From: Candidatus Binatia bacterium
Lineage (GTDB): Bacteria; Desulfobacterota; Binatia; HRBIN30
Direction: 5' to 3'
DNA: 37,128 bases
Assembly (NCBI GenBank): GCA_023150935.1
Contig: JAKLJW010000043.1
Coordinates: forward strand, 1-37,128
Both the position numbers and the translations under genes were made by a program. The notes beneath the pieces were generated by a model. It was not told the origin of the DNA. It searched no databases and saw only the letters and a program-made list of their open reading frames with translations. Shown here one piece after another: positions 1 to 8,881 of this stretch. Numbering within the stretch: position 1 is the stretch's first letter; each line of letters begins with the position of its first letter.

Positions 1-16
1 ACCCTTATTTAAGACC

Positions 17-445
17 CTAAATACGACTCCTGTCAAGTGTATTCAAGTGCTTCCGCGGGTCCGACCCCGGAGGACCCGGGCCGACCTCCAGGGTGCCCGC
101 TGACTCGCGCTCCGGCCCGTCGCGGGCCATGTAGGCCCGATCTCCGAGGATAACCAGGCCCCTGATCCACGTCTTCGGGGCCGCGATTTCGTATGTGCAG
201 TCGATACGGCGGCACCGCACCGGCGGCCTGACGACTCCTGCCCGGGGCAGGATGTCGTCGACCGCCAGGGTCCGCGTGTCGATCGCCACCAGATCGGAGA
301 ACGGCGTCGCGGAGTACAGGCACTCCTCCCCGCGACCTGCCGCGGGAAAAGCGATCGCCCCGGCGCTCAGCCACACACTCCCGGCGGCCGCCACGCACCG
401 TGCCCTCCACCGCCGAGGACGTTCTCCGGAGCGGGTCGCTGTCAT
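17..445 (-). CDS. small secreted protein of unknown function
   Basis: A 142-residue protein. The start chosen is the ATG at 445, preceded by GGAGGA about 8 nt upstream; an in-frame start at 472 has no such support. The N-terminus has an Arg-rich stretch, a hydrophobic segment (roughly residues 18-35) and an Ala-rich region ending near GRGEEC, which fits a Sec signal peptide; the Cys could also suggest a lipoprotein, but no clean lipobox is seen. The mature part contains a strand-like phrase (SDLVAIDTRTLAV) of the kind seen in single blades of YncE-type propellers, but there is room for only one or two blades, so it may be a degenerate remnant. It starts 34 nt after the stop of the upstream protease gene on the same strand, so the two are probably co-transcribed. 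No specific function can be assigned. Confidence 0.55.
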   Translation of the reverse strand: MTATRSGERPRRWRARCVAAAGSVWLSAGAIAFPAAGRGEECLYSATPFSDLVAIDTRTLAVDDILPRAGVVRPPVRCRRIDCTYEIAAPKTWIRGLVILGDRAYMARDGPERESAGTLEVGPGPPGSDPRKHLNTLDRSRI

Positions 446-479
446 CACCGGTTCCTCCACGCGCCGTGGCATTGCGGTC

Positions 480-3479
480 TCAGAAGCTGTTCATATCGAG
501 CAGAAAGAGCTGGTCGGCGATCTGCTCCTGCGAGTCGACGAACAGCACCCGCGTGCCCGACACGTCCAGATGCGTCATCGCCAGTGCCGACTGCCCGAAG
601 GTGAGTTGCTGCGACGGCTCGTTCGCCGACAGATCGTGCGTGAACAGCACCCACGGCCCGTCCTGAAAGGCCGTCCACGCCACCAGCGACCCGTCGATCG
701 CCGGGCAGCCGTACACCCACGGCCGATCCGTGAGCGTCCGCGTCGTTCCCGACCCCAGGTGGTGCGCGTAAATGTGCCCGATCGGCACCCAGAACGGCAG
801 CCCGCCGCCCACCAGCAGCGAGCTCTCGTGCGCCGCCCACACCACCCAGTCGCCGCGCATCGCCGCACAGACCGCCCGCGTCGTCGGCTCGATCGCCCGG
901 GTCTGCCCGGCGGCAAGATCGTGTACCCACAGACCCGGCCGCGATGCCCCGGACCAGACGTGCCAGACGACGCGCCCGTCATCGACCACGGGTCCTTCGA
1001 GCGGGTCCGTGCTCTCGTGTATCGTGGTCGTCGTATCGGTCGTCAGGTCGTGCGCGACGATGCGCCGGCTGCTGCCGGCGTACTCGCGCCAGGCCGCCCA
1101 GGTGCCGCTGATTGTCGGGTTGTAGCGGGTTCCTTCGACCGCAGCGCCGAGCTGGCGATCGGCGCCGGTCTCGAAATCGTGGTAGCGGATCTGGTTCACG
1201 CCCCCGCCGGCGTCGCGATAGACCATGTGGCGCTCGTCGCCGGCGTCCAGCGCGGGCGAGTCAGTCCCGACCGCGCCGCGCCAGTCCGGCTGCACGCTCT
1301 GGAGTGTGTGCGTGTAGACGGCACGCTCGGCGGGGCCCTGCTCCGGAAGTTCCTCCGCCGCAACCCGGCTGCCGGAGATCGTCGGGTTGAGGTACTTGGC
1401 GTTCTGGTTGGCAGTGAGCGCCGCGAGCGGCGGCTGGATCGCGATGTAGCGCACGGTGCGCACCCGCCGCGTCAGACTGCCGCCGATGGGCCGGGCCGTC
1501 CCGCACACCGATGCCGACCCCGAGACCTGTGGGATGCGATAAACGCCTTCGAAGATGAGCGTGCGCACGCCCGGGCGGGCGCCGGCGAGGCTCAGGCTGG
1601 CCAGCGTGCCGATCCCGGTTCCCGCTCCGCGCGCAAGCCGCCGCGTGTCGCGCGTCTCCGGCGCCGACCCGGTCCCGGCGAACACCTCCCACTTCGCCGG
1701 GCTGCCGAACACCTGCCCCTCGATCGGCACCGTCGTGTGCATGCCGAGTTTGAAAATCCGATCCGGTTCCGGCTCGGTGAGCACGTGCAGCGGCAGGTCC
1801 GCGTGTCGCAGTGCCCGATCGGCCCGCAGTTGCCCGTAGCCGATCTGCTCCCTGGTGAATCGCCGCGAGTAACCGGACGCCTGCAGGGCATAGCGCACGT
1901 CCAGCGTCGAGAAGGACGGGTTGCACGCCTCGAGCAAAGCGGCGATGCCGGCAACGTGCGGCGCCGACATGGACGTACCCGCCTGGCGGACGTACTGACC
2001 TCCGACAATGAGGCGGGGCTCGTCTTCCAGGCGCAGGAACGTAGGGTCACGTTCGCTCGACAGCGGCGCCAGGATGTTGTGTACCGGGAACGTGAACGAT
2101 GGCGAGCCATCCCCCTTCCGCCCGCCGCCCGGGGCGGCAATTGCCACCGTCTGGCCGAAGTTGGTGCCGCGGCCGTCGCCGAAGTCGGCGGCTCTGCGTT
2201 TGTAATCGGTCGCGGCGACCACCACGGGGCTCGACATCGAGTCAGACATCCGTTGCGGACTGCGCAGGTAAACGTCCTGGTTTTCGTTACCCGCGGCGAA
2301 CACTACCACGCTCCCGAGCGTGGTGGCCACCCGTACGGCGTCCTCCGCAACCGGGTTGTACAGACACGGGTCCTTGCACGCCCAGGAGTTGTTGATGATG
2401 TCCGCCCCCATGTTCGCCGCATACACGACGGCCTGGGCAAGGTGCGAGACGTACCCCGTCATCTTCTTGTTCAAACCGCGCAGCACCATGATTTGAGCCG
2501 CCGGAGCCACGCCGATGGTCCCGATGCCGTTGTTACCCTGGGCGGCAACGATGCCGGCGACGTGGGTGCCGTGGCCGTTGATGTCGGTGGGGTTGTTGTC
2601 GTTGTCGACGAAATCCCACCCGAAGAGGTCGTCGACGTAGCCGTTCAGGTCGTCGTCGCCGCCGCCGATCGATTCGTTCGGATTCAGCCAGAACTGTCCC
2701 GCCAGGTCCGGATGCGTCATGTCCACGCCCGAATCGACTACCGCCACCGTTATTCCCTGTCCGGCGGTGTATTGCCACGCCGATTCGGCGCGCATGCTCT
2801 TGAGGCCCCAGAGATCGTCGTAAGGCTGACCGAACGACCCGCGCGAACTGTAGTACGGATCGTTCGGTGCGGTGCTGTCGCCGACGGCGACGAAGTCCGG
2901 CTGGCACGCCGCCACGTGCGGGTCCTTCAGGTACTCCGTACACACCGCGAACGGGTCGCGGTCCGCGGCCAGCTCGAACCTGTACCAGCTCGTCATGTCC
3001 GGCGGGGGCGGGCTCCCCTCCGGGATGCGTGCCGTGCGCCCGGGGAACCGTGCCCGCACCGCCGCCAGCCGATCTTCCGCCATCGCCCGCGCCGCATCGC
3101 CCGCAAGGTCGTGCCGATCGGCAAACAGCGCCGTTGCTCCGGTCACCCCAAACTCCGCATTCAACCGGTCGACCCGCGTCGGTGCCCCGATCATCGCCGG
3201 CGCAAACGGCTGGCCCTGTTCAAGCAGGCAGTGTGCGCACTGGGTGAACGAGTCCTTGAACTTGATCAGCACCCGTCCGAGTGCCACCTCGCGCGTCTCC
3301 GTACCCGCCGCCGCACCGGCGAGACCGATGCACAGCGCCGCGGCCGCCAGGGCGGTCCCACCCGCCCGCCGCGGCGGCGCGGGAGCGCGGCGCGCGCCTC
3401 CCGGCGGCTCATGGCGCCGGCGCTTCGTGCCGCCGAAACCCGACTCGCTGCGATTCCTCTGCCGTACGTGTTGTGACAT
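480..3479 (-). CDS. secreted subtilisin-like serine protease (S8) with C-terminal propeller-like region
   Basis: A 999-residue extracellular protease of the subtilase family. The ATG at 3479 has AGGAGGGG about 5 nt upstream, better than the start 24 nt further out. After a long basic N-region comes a hydrophobic Ala/Leu segment (about 40-58), which fits a signal peptide, then a propeptide-like region to about residue 200. The catalytic triad is visible: Asp249 (AVVDSGVD), His303 (NGHGTHVAG) and Ser503 (GTSMSAPHVAG), with oxyanion Asn398 in AAGNEN. Residues from about 690 to the end contain repeated segments of the type WxVHDLxxG, resembling TolB/WD-like propeller blades that could bind substrate or surface. 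The last residues end in MNSF with no sorting signal recognised. It is transcribed divergently from the PadR gene. The protease call is secure; the substrate is unknown. Confidence 0.93.
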   Translation of the reverse strand: MSQHVRQRNRSESGFGGTKRRRHEPPGGARRAPAPPRRAGGTALAAAALCIGLAGAAAGTETREVALGRVLIKFKDSFTQCAHCLLEQGQPFAPAMIGAPTRVDRLNAEFGVTGATALFADRHDLAGDAARAMAEDRLAAVRARFPGRTARIPEGSPPPPDMTSWYRFELAADRDPFAVCTEYLKDPHVAACQPDFVAVGDSTAPNDPYYSSRGSFGQPYDDLWGLKSMRAESAWQYTAGQGITVAVVDSGVDMTHPDLAGQFWLNPNESIGGGDDDLNGYVDDLFGWDFVDNDNNPTDINGHGTHVAGIVAAQGNNGIGTIGVAPAAQIMVLRGLNKKMTGYVSHLAQAVVYAANMGADIINNSWACKDPCLYNPVAEDAVRVATTLGSVVVFAAGNENQDVYLRSPQRMSDSMSSPVVVAATDYKRRAADFGDGRGTNFGQTVAIAAPGGGRKGDGSPSFTFPVHNILAPLSSERDPTFLRLEDEPRLIVGGQYVRQAGTSMSAPHVAGIAALLEACNPSFSTLDVRYALQASGYSRRFTREQIGYGQLRADRALRHADLPLHVLTEPEPDRIFKLGMHTTVPIEGQVFGSPAKWEVFAGTGSAPETRDTRRLARGAGTGIGTLASLSLAGARPGVRTLIFEGVYRIPQVSGSASVCGTARPIGGSLTRRVRTVRYIAIQPPLAALTANQNAKYLNPTISGSRVAAEELPEQGPAERAVYTHTLQSVQPDWRGAVGTDSPALDAGDERHMVYRDAGGGVNQIRYHDFETGADRQLGAAVEGTRYNPTISGTWAAWREYAGSSRRIVAHDLTTDTTTTIHESTDPLEGPVVDDGRVVWHVWSGASRPGLWVHDLAAGQTRAIEPTTRAVCAAMRGDWVVWAAHESSLLVGGGLPFWVPIGHIYAHHLGSGTTRTLTDRPWVYGCPAIDGSLVAWTAFQDGPWVLFTHDLSANEPSQQLTFGQSALAMTHLDVSGTRVLFVDSQEQIADQLFLLDMNSF

Positions 3480-3503
3480 CGCGTCCCCTCCTCTGTGCGG
3501 CAC

Positions 3504-3732
3504 CCTTGCTCACGGATCGGCGGGGGCTGTCAATATCTTCATTACAGCTATCCACAAAGCTATGCCGCGCATATATTCATAACAGTTCGCTTCGAAGCTA
3601 TTCCCGGCAGGCAGTCGGGAATGGCTGTGGCGAATAGCTGTCGTGAAGCTATGCGCCGCAGCTACCCAGAATCTGGTTGACGGGTGCAAGCGCGGCCTAG
3701 TAAGAGGGTGCACCGGTCGTGAGGGGGTTCCC
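3504..3732. promoter_or_regulatory. divergent intergenic region with multiple dyads and AGCTAT repeats
   Basis: This 229-bp gap separates two divergent genes and is AT-richer than its surroundings. It contains the perfect 10-bp palindrome GCTTCGAAGC (3589-3598). An 11-bp inverted repeat with one mismatch follows: AGCTATTCCCG at 3596-3606 and CGGGAATGGCT at 3616-3626, with a 9-nt loop. The words AGCTRT and AAGCTATGC each recur at both ends (about 3546-3564 and 3635-3653). Such clustered dyads suit a local operator for the PadR regulator, which as a family is usually autoregulatory. No convincing -35/-10 pair could be fixed by eye, so the operator role is inferred. Confidence 0.45.
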
Positions 3733-4353
3733 ATGGTCGTTCGTTACATGGTGCTGGGTCTGTTGCGCGATGGCGCTCCCACCCACGGGTATGCGCTGGT
3801 CAAGGCGTATCGGGAACGTTCCGGCTCGCAGATCAACAGCGGCAACTTCTATCGCGAGCTGCGGCGCCTGGTTGCCGATGGAAGCGTGCGGCTGCTCAAC
3901 ACCGACTCGCAGCCCGATCCGCGCCGCCGGCAGGTCGAGATCACCCCCGCCGGCCGCCGCGAGTTAGATGCGTGGTTCGCCGGCCTGAGCGATCCGCCGG
4001 CGCCGGACGGCCAGGACGACCTCACGCTGCGCACCATGTTCATCGCCAGCATCGAACCGGCTATGGCACGGCGGCTCCTCGCACGCTGGCGCGACGGCCT
4101 CTGGCTGCAAAGCAAGGTGCTCGAACGCGCCCGTGACGCTGCCGCCGAGGCCGGCGAAGACAACGGCTTCGCGCTGCGGCGCAGCGTCATCGCCCGCCGG
4201 CTGAGGCATGTCGTCGCCGACCTCGACTTCCTCGAGGAGTTGCAGACCGCGCTGGGCCCACGGCTGTCCGGAACGGAGCCCGCCGCCGCGGGGCCGCCGG
4301 CTTCCGCCGTAGCGCCGGCAGTGGCGGCGAAGCGGAGCGGCCGCCGCCGCTGA
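3733..4353 (+). CDS. PadR-family transcriptional regulator
   Basis: A 206-residue regulator. The start at 3733 is preferred because the conserved winged-helix begins at once (MVVRYMVLGLLRDG, then THGYALV) and GAGGGGG lies a few bases upstream; the 30 codons before it are not PadR-like. Residues 1-85 match the PadR winged helix-turn-helix, including YRELRRL and the wing phrase RRRQVEITPAGRREL. Residues from about 90 to 170 form a helical C-terminal domain of the kind used for dimerisation (Vir family, PF10400-like), and the tail is Ala/Arg-rich and probably disordered. It ends 16 nt before the ABC permease gene, so it is likely the first gene of that operon and its regulator. PadR proteins commonly repress neighbouring transporter genes and respond to small, often phenolic or lipophilic, ligands; the ligand here is unknown. 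Confidence 0.88.
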   Translation: MVVRYMVLGLLRDGAPTHGYALVKAYRERSGSQINSGNFYRELRRLVADGSVRLLNTDSQPDPRRRQVEITPAGRRELDAWFAGLSDPPAPDGQDDLTLRTMFIASIEPAMARRLLARWRDGLWLQSKVLERARDAAAEAGEDNGFALRRSVIARRLRHVVADLDFLEELQTALGPRLSGTEPAAAGPPASAVAPAVAAKRSGRRR

Positions 4354-4369
4354 CCGGGGGTTTTCGGGG

Positions 4370-6964
4370 ATGACCCGGCGCATGTACCGCACCCGGCTCG
4401 ATCTGCGCATGTCGCGCCGCTTTCTGCGCGGCAGTGCCGGACGCATGGTGCTCACCGTCGTTGCCCTCGCCCTCGGCGTTGCCCTCGTCTGCGCCTTCGA
4501 CCTCGTCAACCGCGCCGTCCTGCGTGCCTTCGTGGAAATCGTCGATACGATGGCCGGCCGCGCCGCCTTGCAGGTCACCGTTCCCGACGGCGGCCTGTTC
4601 GCCGAGAACGTCGCTGCCACCGTCGCCGCCGTCCCCGGTGTCGAACGCGCCCTTCCGGTCGTTGCCGCAACCGCGTTTACCGTCGAGGACCCGCCCGTCT
4701 CGCTCACCATTCACGGCTTCGATCTCACCGACGACGACAACGCCCGCGTCTACGAGCCCGCCGACGGCCATGTCGCCGGCATCGACGATCCCATCGTCTT
4801 CCTCAATCAGCCCGACTCGATTATCGTTACCCGCGACTTTGCCGCTCGCCGCGGCCTGGGCGAGGGAAGCCGCCTGCAACTCGATACCCCCACCGGGCGG
4901 CGCTGGTTCACCGTGCGCGGCCGGCTCGAGCCGCGCGGCATCGGCCGCGCCTACGGCGGCAACCTGGTGCTCATGGACCTGTTCGCCGCCGAGGCCGCGT
5001 TCACCCGGCCCGAGTTGGTGAACCGCGTCGACGTCGTCGTCGCCCGCGACGCCGACGTCGGCACCGTTGCCCGCGCCATCGAGGCCGCGCTTCCCGCCGG
5101 CCTGCGCGTCGAGACGCCGGCGCAGCGCAAGGCCGACCTGCACGCCGTCATGCGGTCCCTGCAGACACTCTTGCAGGCGCTCGGTCTGATCGCCCTTGCG
5201 GCCGCTTTCATGATCGCTTTCAACCGGCTGAACGCCGTCTTCGAGCAACGCCTGTGGATGTGCGGGGTGCTGCGGGCCATCGGTGCGCGCCGGCGCGCCG
5301 TGTGGTGGATGCTCGTCAAGGACGGGGTCCTGCTCGGTCTGGCCGGCACCGGGCTCGGCATCGGGCTCGGGATCGGACTCGGCCGGCTCATCCTGCCGGT
5401 GGTGGCGGCGACCACGGCGCTCAACGCCCGCCTCGTCGCGCCGGCCGCCGAGCTGTCGGTACGCCCCGCGTCGCTGGCGCTCGCGATGGCGGTGGGCCTG
5501 AGTGCCTCCGTACTGGCGGCGCTGCTGCCCGCCTGGCGCGCTTCGGGCGTGAGTATCATCGAGACCATCCGCGGGCGCGGGACGGAAATGCCGGCGTCGC
5601 GCCGCCGGTGGCCGTGGCTTGCGGCGGTACTGACCGCTGCCGCCCTGACGGCCGCCGTCGTCTTGCAGGCAACAACCCGCGACGCGCTGTGGGGGATCGC
5701 CGCCACGGTCCTTGCCGTCGTTGCCATCAAGGTTCTTTCCGGGCCGTTCTTGCGCTTCGCCGGCAGCCCGGTGATGTGGCAGGTCGCGCACCGTGCCGGT
5801 GGCCTCGGGCATTTCGTGGCCGCCAGTATGGACGTGAACCCGCGCCGGAACGCGCTGGGTATCGCGACGATCGCCATTGGCCTCGGGGCGGTGTTCTGGC
5901 TCGGTATCGTCGGCTACTCGTTCGAGACTTCGGTCGTGCGTGTCCTCGACGAGGCCTGGCGCGCCGACCTCGTCGTCAGCTCGGCGCACTTCGGGTCGGG
6001 GGCGCTGGAGACGCCGATCGACGACCGCTTCGGCGACACGCTGCGCGCGGTCGAGGGTATCGAGTCGGTGGTTGGCATCCGTCTCGCCAACTGGGAGTAC
6101 CGCGGCGGACCGATCGTTCTTGACGCCTTCGATCCGGCCTATTTCCGCGACCCGGAGTTCGGGCAGTGGCCGTTGCTCGGGGCCCACCAACCCGGCGTGT
6201 GGGAGGCTGTGGCGGCGGGCGATTCGGTAATCGTATCGAGCAATTTCGCGCAGAACCTGGACGTGAGCGTCGGCGACACGCTGGTGCTGGACACGCCGAC
6301 CGGGCCCTTGCGCCTGGCGGTGGGCGGGATCACCACCGACTTCGCCTCGCCGCGCGGCACGGTGGAAATCAGCCGCGCGGTGTACGCCCGGCGTTGGAAC
6401 GATCCGCGGGTGACGCGGTTTTTCGTTCAGGTCGCGCCGGGGCACGCTACAGAGGCGGTGCGCGAGCGCATCGCGCGGGCGATGGCGGCAGCCGGCGGCG
6501 CGTGGCGGGTGGTGTCGTCGGGCGAGCTGGTCGAGTACTGGCGCGGCCAGATTCGGCTCGCCTTCGCTTCGGTGTACGTGCTGGCGGCGGTGATCTTCGC
6601 GGTGATTCTGTTCGGCATGGCCGACAACCTCACTGCCAGCGTCGTCGACCGGACGCGGGAGCTCGGCACGGTCCGGGCCCTCGGCGTACGCCGCCGCCGG
6701 GTCGCGGCGATGGTCGTCGGCGAGGCGCTGGCGATGACCGGCATGGGGTTGGCGCTGGCGTTCGTGCAGGGATTCGGGCTGGCCGTATTGTGGGTGAAGG
6801 GGACGATTCCGTTCCTGCTCGGGTGGGTCGTCGAGCTGAGCGTACCGGCCGTGCCGCTCGCGGCGATCGCCGTCGTGACAGTCATGAGTGCGATTCTGGC
6901 GGCCGTCATTCCGGCCCGCCGGGCGGCAGCCATCGAACCGGCGGCCGCCCTGAGATGGGAGTAG
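4370..6964 (+). CDS. FtsX/MacB-type ABC transporter permease (duplicated)
   Basis: An 864-residue inner-membrane protein of the large FtsX-like permease class (compare YbbP, LolC/E, MacB). It has two tandem halves. Each begins with a membrane helix (about 26-46 and 490-515), followed by a periplasmic MacB-type domain (about 50-255 and 520-720) and an FtsX domain with three helices (about 262-390 and 725-860). Both FtsX domains carry the cytoplasmic coupling segment typical of the family (CGVLRAIGARRRAV and RELGTVRALGVRRRRV). A helix pair near 408-440 links the halves. This arrangement supplies both permease halves in one chain, so a homodimeric ATPase would complete it; a matching ATPase lies at 8099-8833. 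This class moves lipids, lipoproteins or amphiphiles at the periplasmic face rather than using a classical channel. The polyketide synthase-like gene starts 4 nt after its stop. Confidence 0.92.
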   Translation: MTRRMYRTRLDLRMSRRFLRGSAGRMVLTVVALALGVALVCAFDLVNRAVLRAFVEIVDTMAGRAALQVTVPDGGLFAENVAATVAAVPGVERALPVVAATAFTVEDPPVSLTIHGFDLTDDDNARVYEPADGHVAGIDDPIVFLNQPDSIIVTRDFAARRGLGEGSRLQLDTPTGRRWFTVRGRLEPRGIGRAYGGNLVLMDLFAAEAAFTRPELVNRVDVVVARDADVGTVARAIEAALPAGLRVETPAQRKADLHAVMRSLQTLLQALGLIALAAAFMIAFNRLNAVFEQRLWMCGVLRAIGARRRAVWWMLVKDGVLLGLAGTGLGIGLGIGLGRLILPVVAATTALNARLVAPAAELSVRPASLALAMAVGLSASVLAALLPAWRASGVSIIETIRGRGTEMPASRRRWPWLAAVLTAAALTAAVVLQATTRDALWGIAATVLAVVAIKVLSGPFLRFAGSPVMWQVAHRAGGLGHFVAASMDVNPRRNALGIATIAIGLGAVFWLGIVGYSFETSVVRVLDEAWRADLVVSSAHFGSGALETPIDDRFGDTLRAVEGIESVVGIRLANWEYRGGPIVLDAFDPAYFRDPEFGQWPLLGAHQPGVWEAVAAGDSVIVSSNFAQNLDVSVGDTLVLDTPTGPLRLAVGGITTDFASPRGTVEISRAVYARRWNDPRVTRFFVQVAPGHATEAVRERIARAMAAAGGAWRVVSSGELVEYWRGQIRLAFASVYVLAAVIFAVILFGMADNLTASVVDRTRELGTVRALGVRRRRVAAMVVGEALAMTGMGLALAFVQGFGLAVLWVKGTIPFLLGWVVELSVPAVPLAAIAVVTVMSAILAAVIPARRAAAIEPAAALRWE

Positions 6965-6968
6965 AACG

Positions 6969-8027
6969 ATGACAACTGTGTGCAGTTTGGCCACCGCGGA
7001 GATCGAGACCACGGTGTCGGCCGCGGACACCAGGGAGTTTCTTGCCTCCATGTTGCCACCGGAGCGGGCCGCGCGGTTCAGTCGGTTGGTCGACGAATCG
7101 CGCATACGGCAGCGTCAGGCCCTGGCGTCATACGACGACTTGCGGCGACTCGACACAATCGAGGCGCGCAATGCGGAATACGTTCGGCAGGCGCTGCCGA
7201 TTGCTGAGCGAACGGCGCGCCAGGCGCTTCGCCAGGCAGGGATTGCTCCGGGTGACGTCGACGTCTTCGTCGTGACGACGTCGACCGGCCACAGCGTGCC
7301 TACGCTGGACCGGCACCTCGGTCCCCGACTGGGCCTGCGGCCCGACGTACGGAGCCTGTTCCTTCACGGTCTGGGCTGCGCCGGGGCGGTGCGCGGCGTG
7401 GCGCTGGCCGGCGACTTGTTGCGCGCCCGCGCTTCGGCCGACAACGCGCTCGTGGTCAGCGTCGAGCTGGCGTCGCCATGGTTGCAAGTGGCCGAGCCGT
7501 CGCCCCAGGATATCCTCAGCAACATCGTGCTCGGTGACGGAGGCGGAGCGGTGGCGGTCGGACGCAGGGCGCCGCGCGCGGGGCTGGAAGTGGTCGCCCA
7601 TGAAACCGAACTGTGGCCAAATACGCTTGGCGCTCGCGGGGCGATGTTGACGCAGTCAGGGTTACGGCACTTCGCGTCGCCGGCGTTGGTTCGTACGCTG
7701 CGCGCGCGGCTGCGGAACACGGTCGAGAGGTTCTTGACGCGGCACCGGGCATCGCCTCGCGAGCTGCAGTTCTACGTGCTGAACCCGATCGACCACCGCA
7801 TGTTGGAGCTGATCGGTTCCCTTCTCGGCATCTCGGCTGAGGCGATGCGTCCGGCGTGGGCAGCGTGGGAGGATTTCGGCAACACGCTCTCGGCCGGACC
7901 GTTGTACGTCATGGATGCATTGCGGCGGTTGGCACGGCCGGCGGACGGCAGTCTGGGACTGGTGGTAGTGCTCGGTCCGGGAATGACCTGTGACCTGATG
8001 TTGCTCCGCTGGCAGGGAGGGTTGTGA
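6969..8027 (+). CDS. type III polyketide synthase-like (chalcone/stilbene synthase superfamily) protein
   Basis: A 352-residue thiolase-fold protein, the usual length for bacterial type III polyketide synthases. Family features visible are RNAEYVRQALPIAERTARQAL near 68-86, the TSTGHSVP loop (104-111), the nucleophile region GLGCAGAV with Cys137, LGDGGGAVAV (188-197) and the C-terminal GNTLSA with Asn305. The position that normally reads HPGG, holding the catalytic His, reads NPID, with Asn at 272. The Cys-His-Asn triad is therefore Cys-Asn-Asn unless His276, four residues later, substitutes. Active type III enzymes build alkylresorcinols, alkylpyrones or related phenolics from acyl-CoA and malonyl-CoA. 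This one may have altered chemistry, for example priming, single condensation or acyl transfer. It lies between the permease and ATPase genes of one ABC system, which suggests its product is the cargo. A KAS III assignment is less likely given the overall motif set. Confidence 0.8.
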   Translation: MTTVCSLATAEIETTVSAADTREFLASMLPPERAARFSRLVDESRIRQRQALASYDDLRRLDTIEARNAEYVRQALPIAERTARQALRQAGIAPGDVDVFVVTTSTGHSVPTLDRHLGPRLGLRPDVRSLFLHGLGCAGAVRGVALAGDLLRARASADNALVVSVELASPWLQVAEPSPQDILSNIVLGDGGGAVAVGRRAPRAGLEVVAHETELWPNTLGARGAMLTQSGLRHFASPALVRTLRARLRNTVERFLTRHRASPRELQFYVLNPIDHRMLELIGSLLGISAEAMRPAWAAWEDFGNTLSAGPLYVMDALRRLARPADGSLGLVVVLGPGMTCDLMLLRWQGGL

Positions 8028-8098
8028 AATCGAGCGCGGCGGAGGGAAGGAATCGGTGATGGAAAGCGCTCCATTCGAGGGGACACGGTGATTCACGC

Positions 8099-8833
8099 AT
8101 GTCGACACATGACACGCCGGCCATTGTACTGGAGGGAGTAACGAAGCGGTACGGCAGCGAGGCAAGCGCGGCGCTCGACGACGTAACGGCTCGGGTGCCG
8201 CAGGGCGAGTTCGTCTCGGTCATGGGTCCGAGCGGCTCGGGCAAGAGCACGCTGCTGCACATCATTTCCGGGCTGGAGGTGCCCACCACCGGGCGGGTGT
8301 TCGTCGATGGGCGCGACCTTGCCGGGTTGTCCGACGATGCGCGCAGCGACCTGCGCCTGGAGCGCATCGGCATCGTGTTTCAGAACTTCAACCTGTTCCC
8401 CAGCTTCACCGTCGAGGAGAACGTCGCCTGGCCGCTCGAGTTCCGCGGTGTGCGGGGGCGCGTGGCACGCGGCCGCGCACACGATGCGCTCGAGCGGGTC
8501 GGGGTCCACGATTCGTCCTGGGGCCGGCTGCCGGTAGCGCTCTCCGGCGGCGAGCAGCAGCGAGTGGCGGTGGCGCGGGCCATGGTAACCGAGCCGGCCC
8601 TGCTCCTCGCCGACGAGCCGACCGGTAACCTGGACTCGCGCAACGGCCGCGCCATCCTCGACCTGCTGCGCGGACTGAACCGGGAAGATCGACTCACCAT
8701 CGTGCTGGTGACCCACAGTACCTACGCCGCTACTTACGGGCAGCGCACCATCGAGATCGAAGACGGCCGCATCGTGCGCGACATCAGCGCGCCGCCCGAA
8801 CCCTCGGCGCGGGTCCTGCCGCTGCGCAAGTGA
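8099..8833 (+). CDS. ABC transporter ATP-binding protein (MacB/LolD type)
   Basis: A 244-residue cytoplasmic ATPase that would power the permease at 4370-6964. All nucleotide-binding motifs are intact: Walker A GPSGSGKST (43-51), Q-loop Gln95 (FQNFNLFP), signature LSGGEQQR (148-155), Walker B LLLADEP with Asp172-Glu173, D-loop GNLD, and switch His206. The sequence style, including LTVENV-like VEENVAWPL and ADEPTGNLD, is that of the MacB/LolD/YbbA subfamily, which pairs with FtsX permeases. The ATG at 8099 lies 71 nt after the polyketide synthase-like gene; a ribosome-binding site is weak (GAGGGGACACGG, centred about 20 nt upstream). The order permease, enzyme, ATPase is unusual, because the two transporter subunits are normally adjacent. 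Confidence 0.95.
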   Translation: MSTHDTPAIVLEGVTKRYGSEASAALDDVTARVPQGEFVSVMGPSGSGKSTLLHIISGLEVPTTGRVFVDGRDLAGLSDDARSDLRLERIGIVFQNFNLFPSFTVEENVAWPLEFRGVRGRVARGRAHDALERVGVHDSSWGRLPVALSGGEQQRVAVARAMVTEPALLLADEPTGNLDSRNGRAILDLLRGLNREDRLTIVLVTHSTYAATYGQRTIEIEDGRIVRDISAPPEPSARVLPLRK

Positions 8834-8881
8834 GGGCCGCGGCACGCCGTCGCTGGTGGGGAAGCATGTCGACGTTGGCAA

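Noticed and set aside
195..3476. Long plus-strand open frame (1093 codons)
   Set aside because: It is antisense to the subtilisin gene, Arg/His/Pro-rich and without any family motif; in such GC-rich DNA the opposite strand often stays open.
4187..7105. Long minus-strand open frame (972 codons)
   Set aside because: It lies antisense to the ABC permease gene; its product is low-complexity and the permease frame has clear membrane and domain structure.
8059..8091. Possible 10-residue leader peptide before the ABC ATPase (GGAGGGAAGG then ATG)
   Set aside because: It has a fair ribosome-binding site, but the peptide shows no attenuation features and lies within a 71-nt gap; too short to support.
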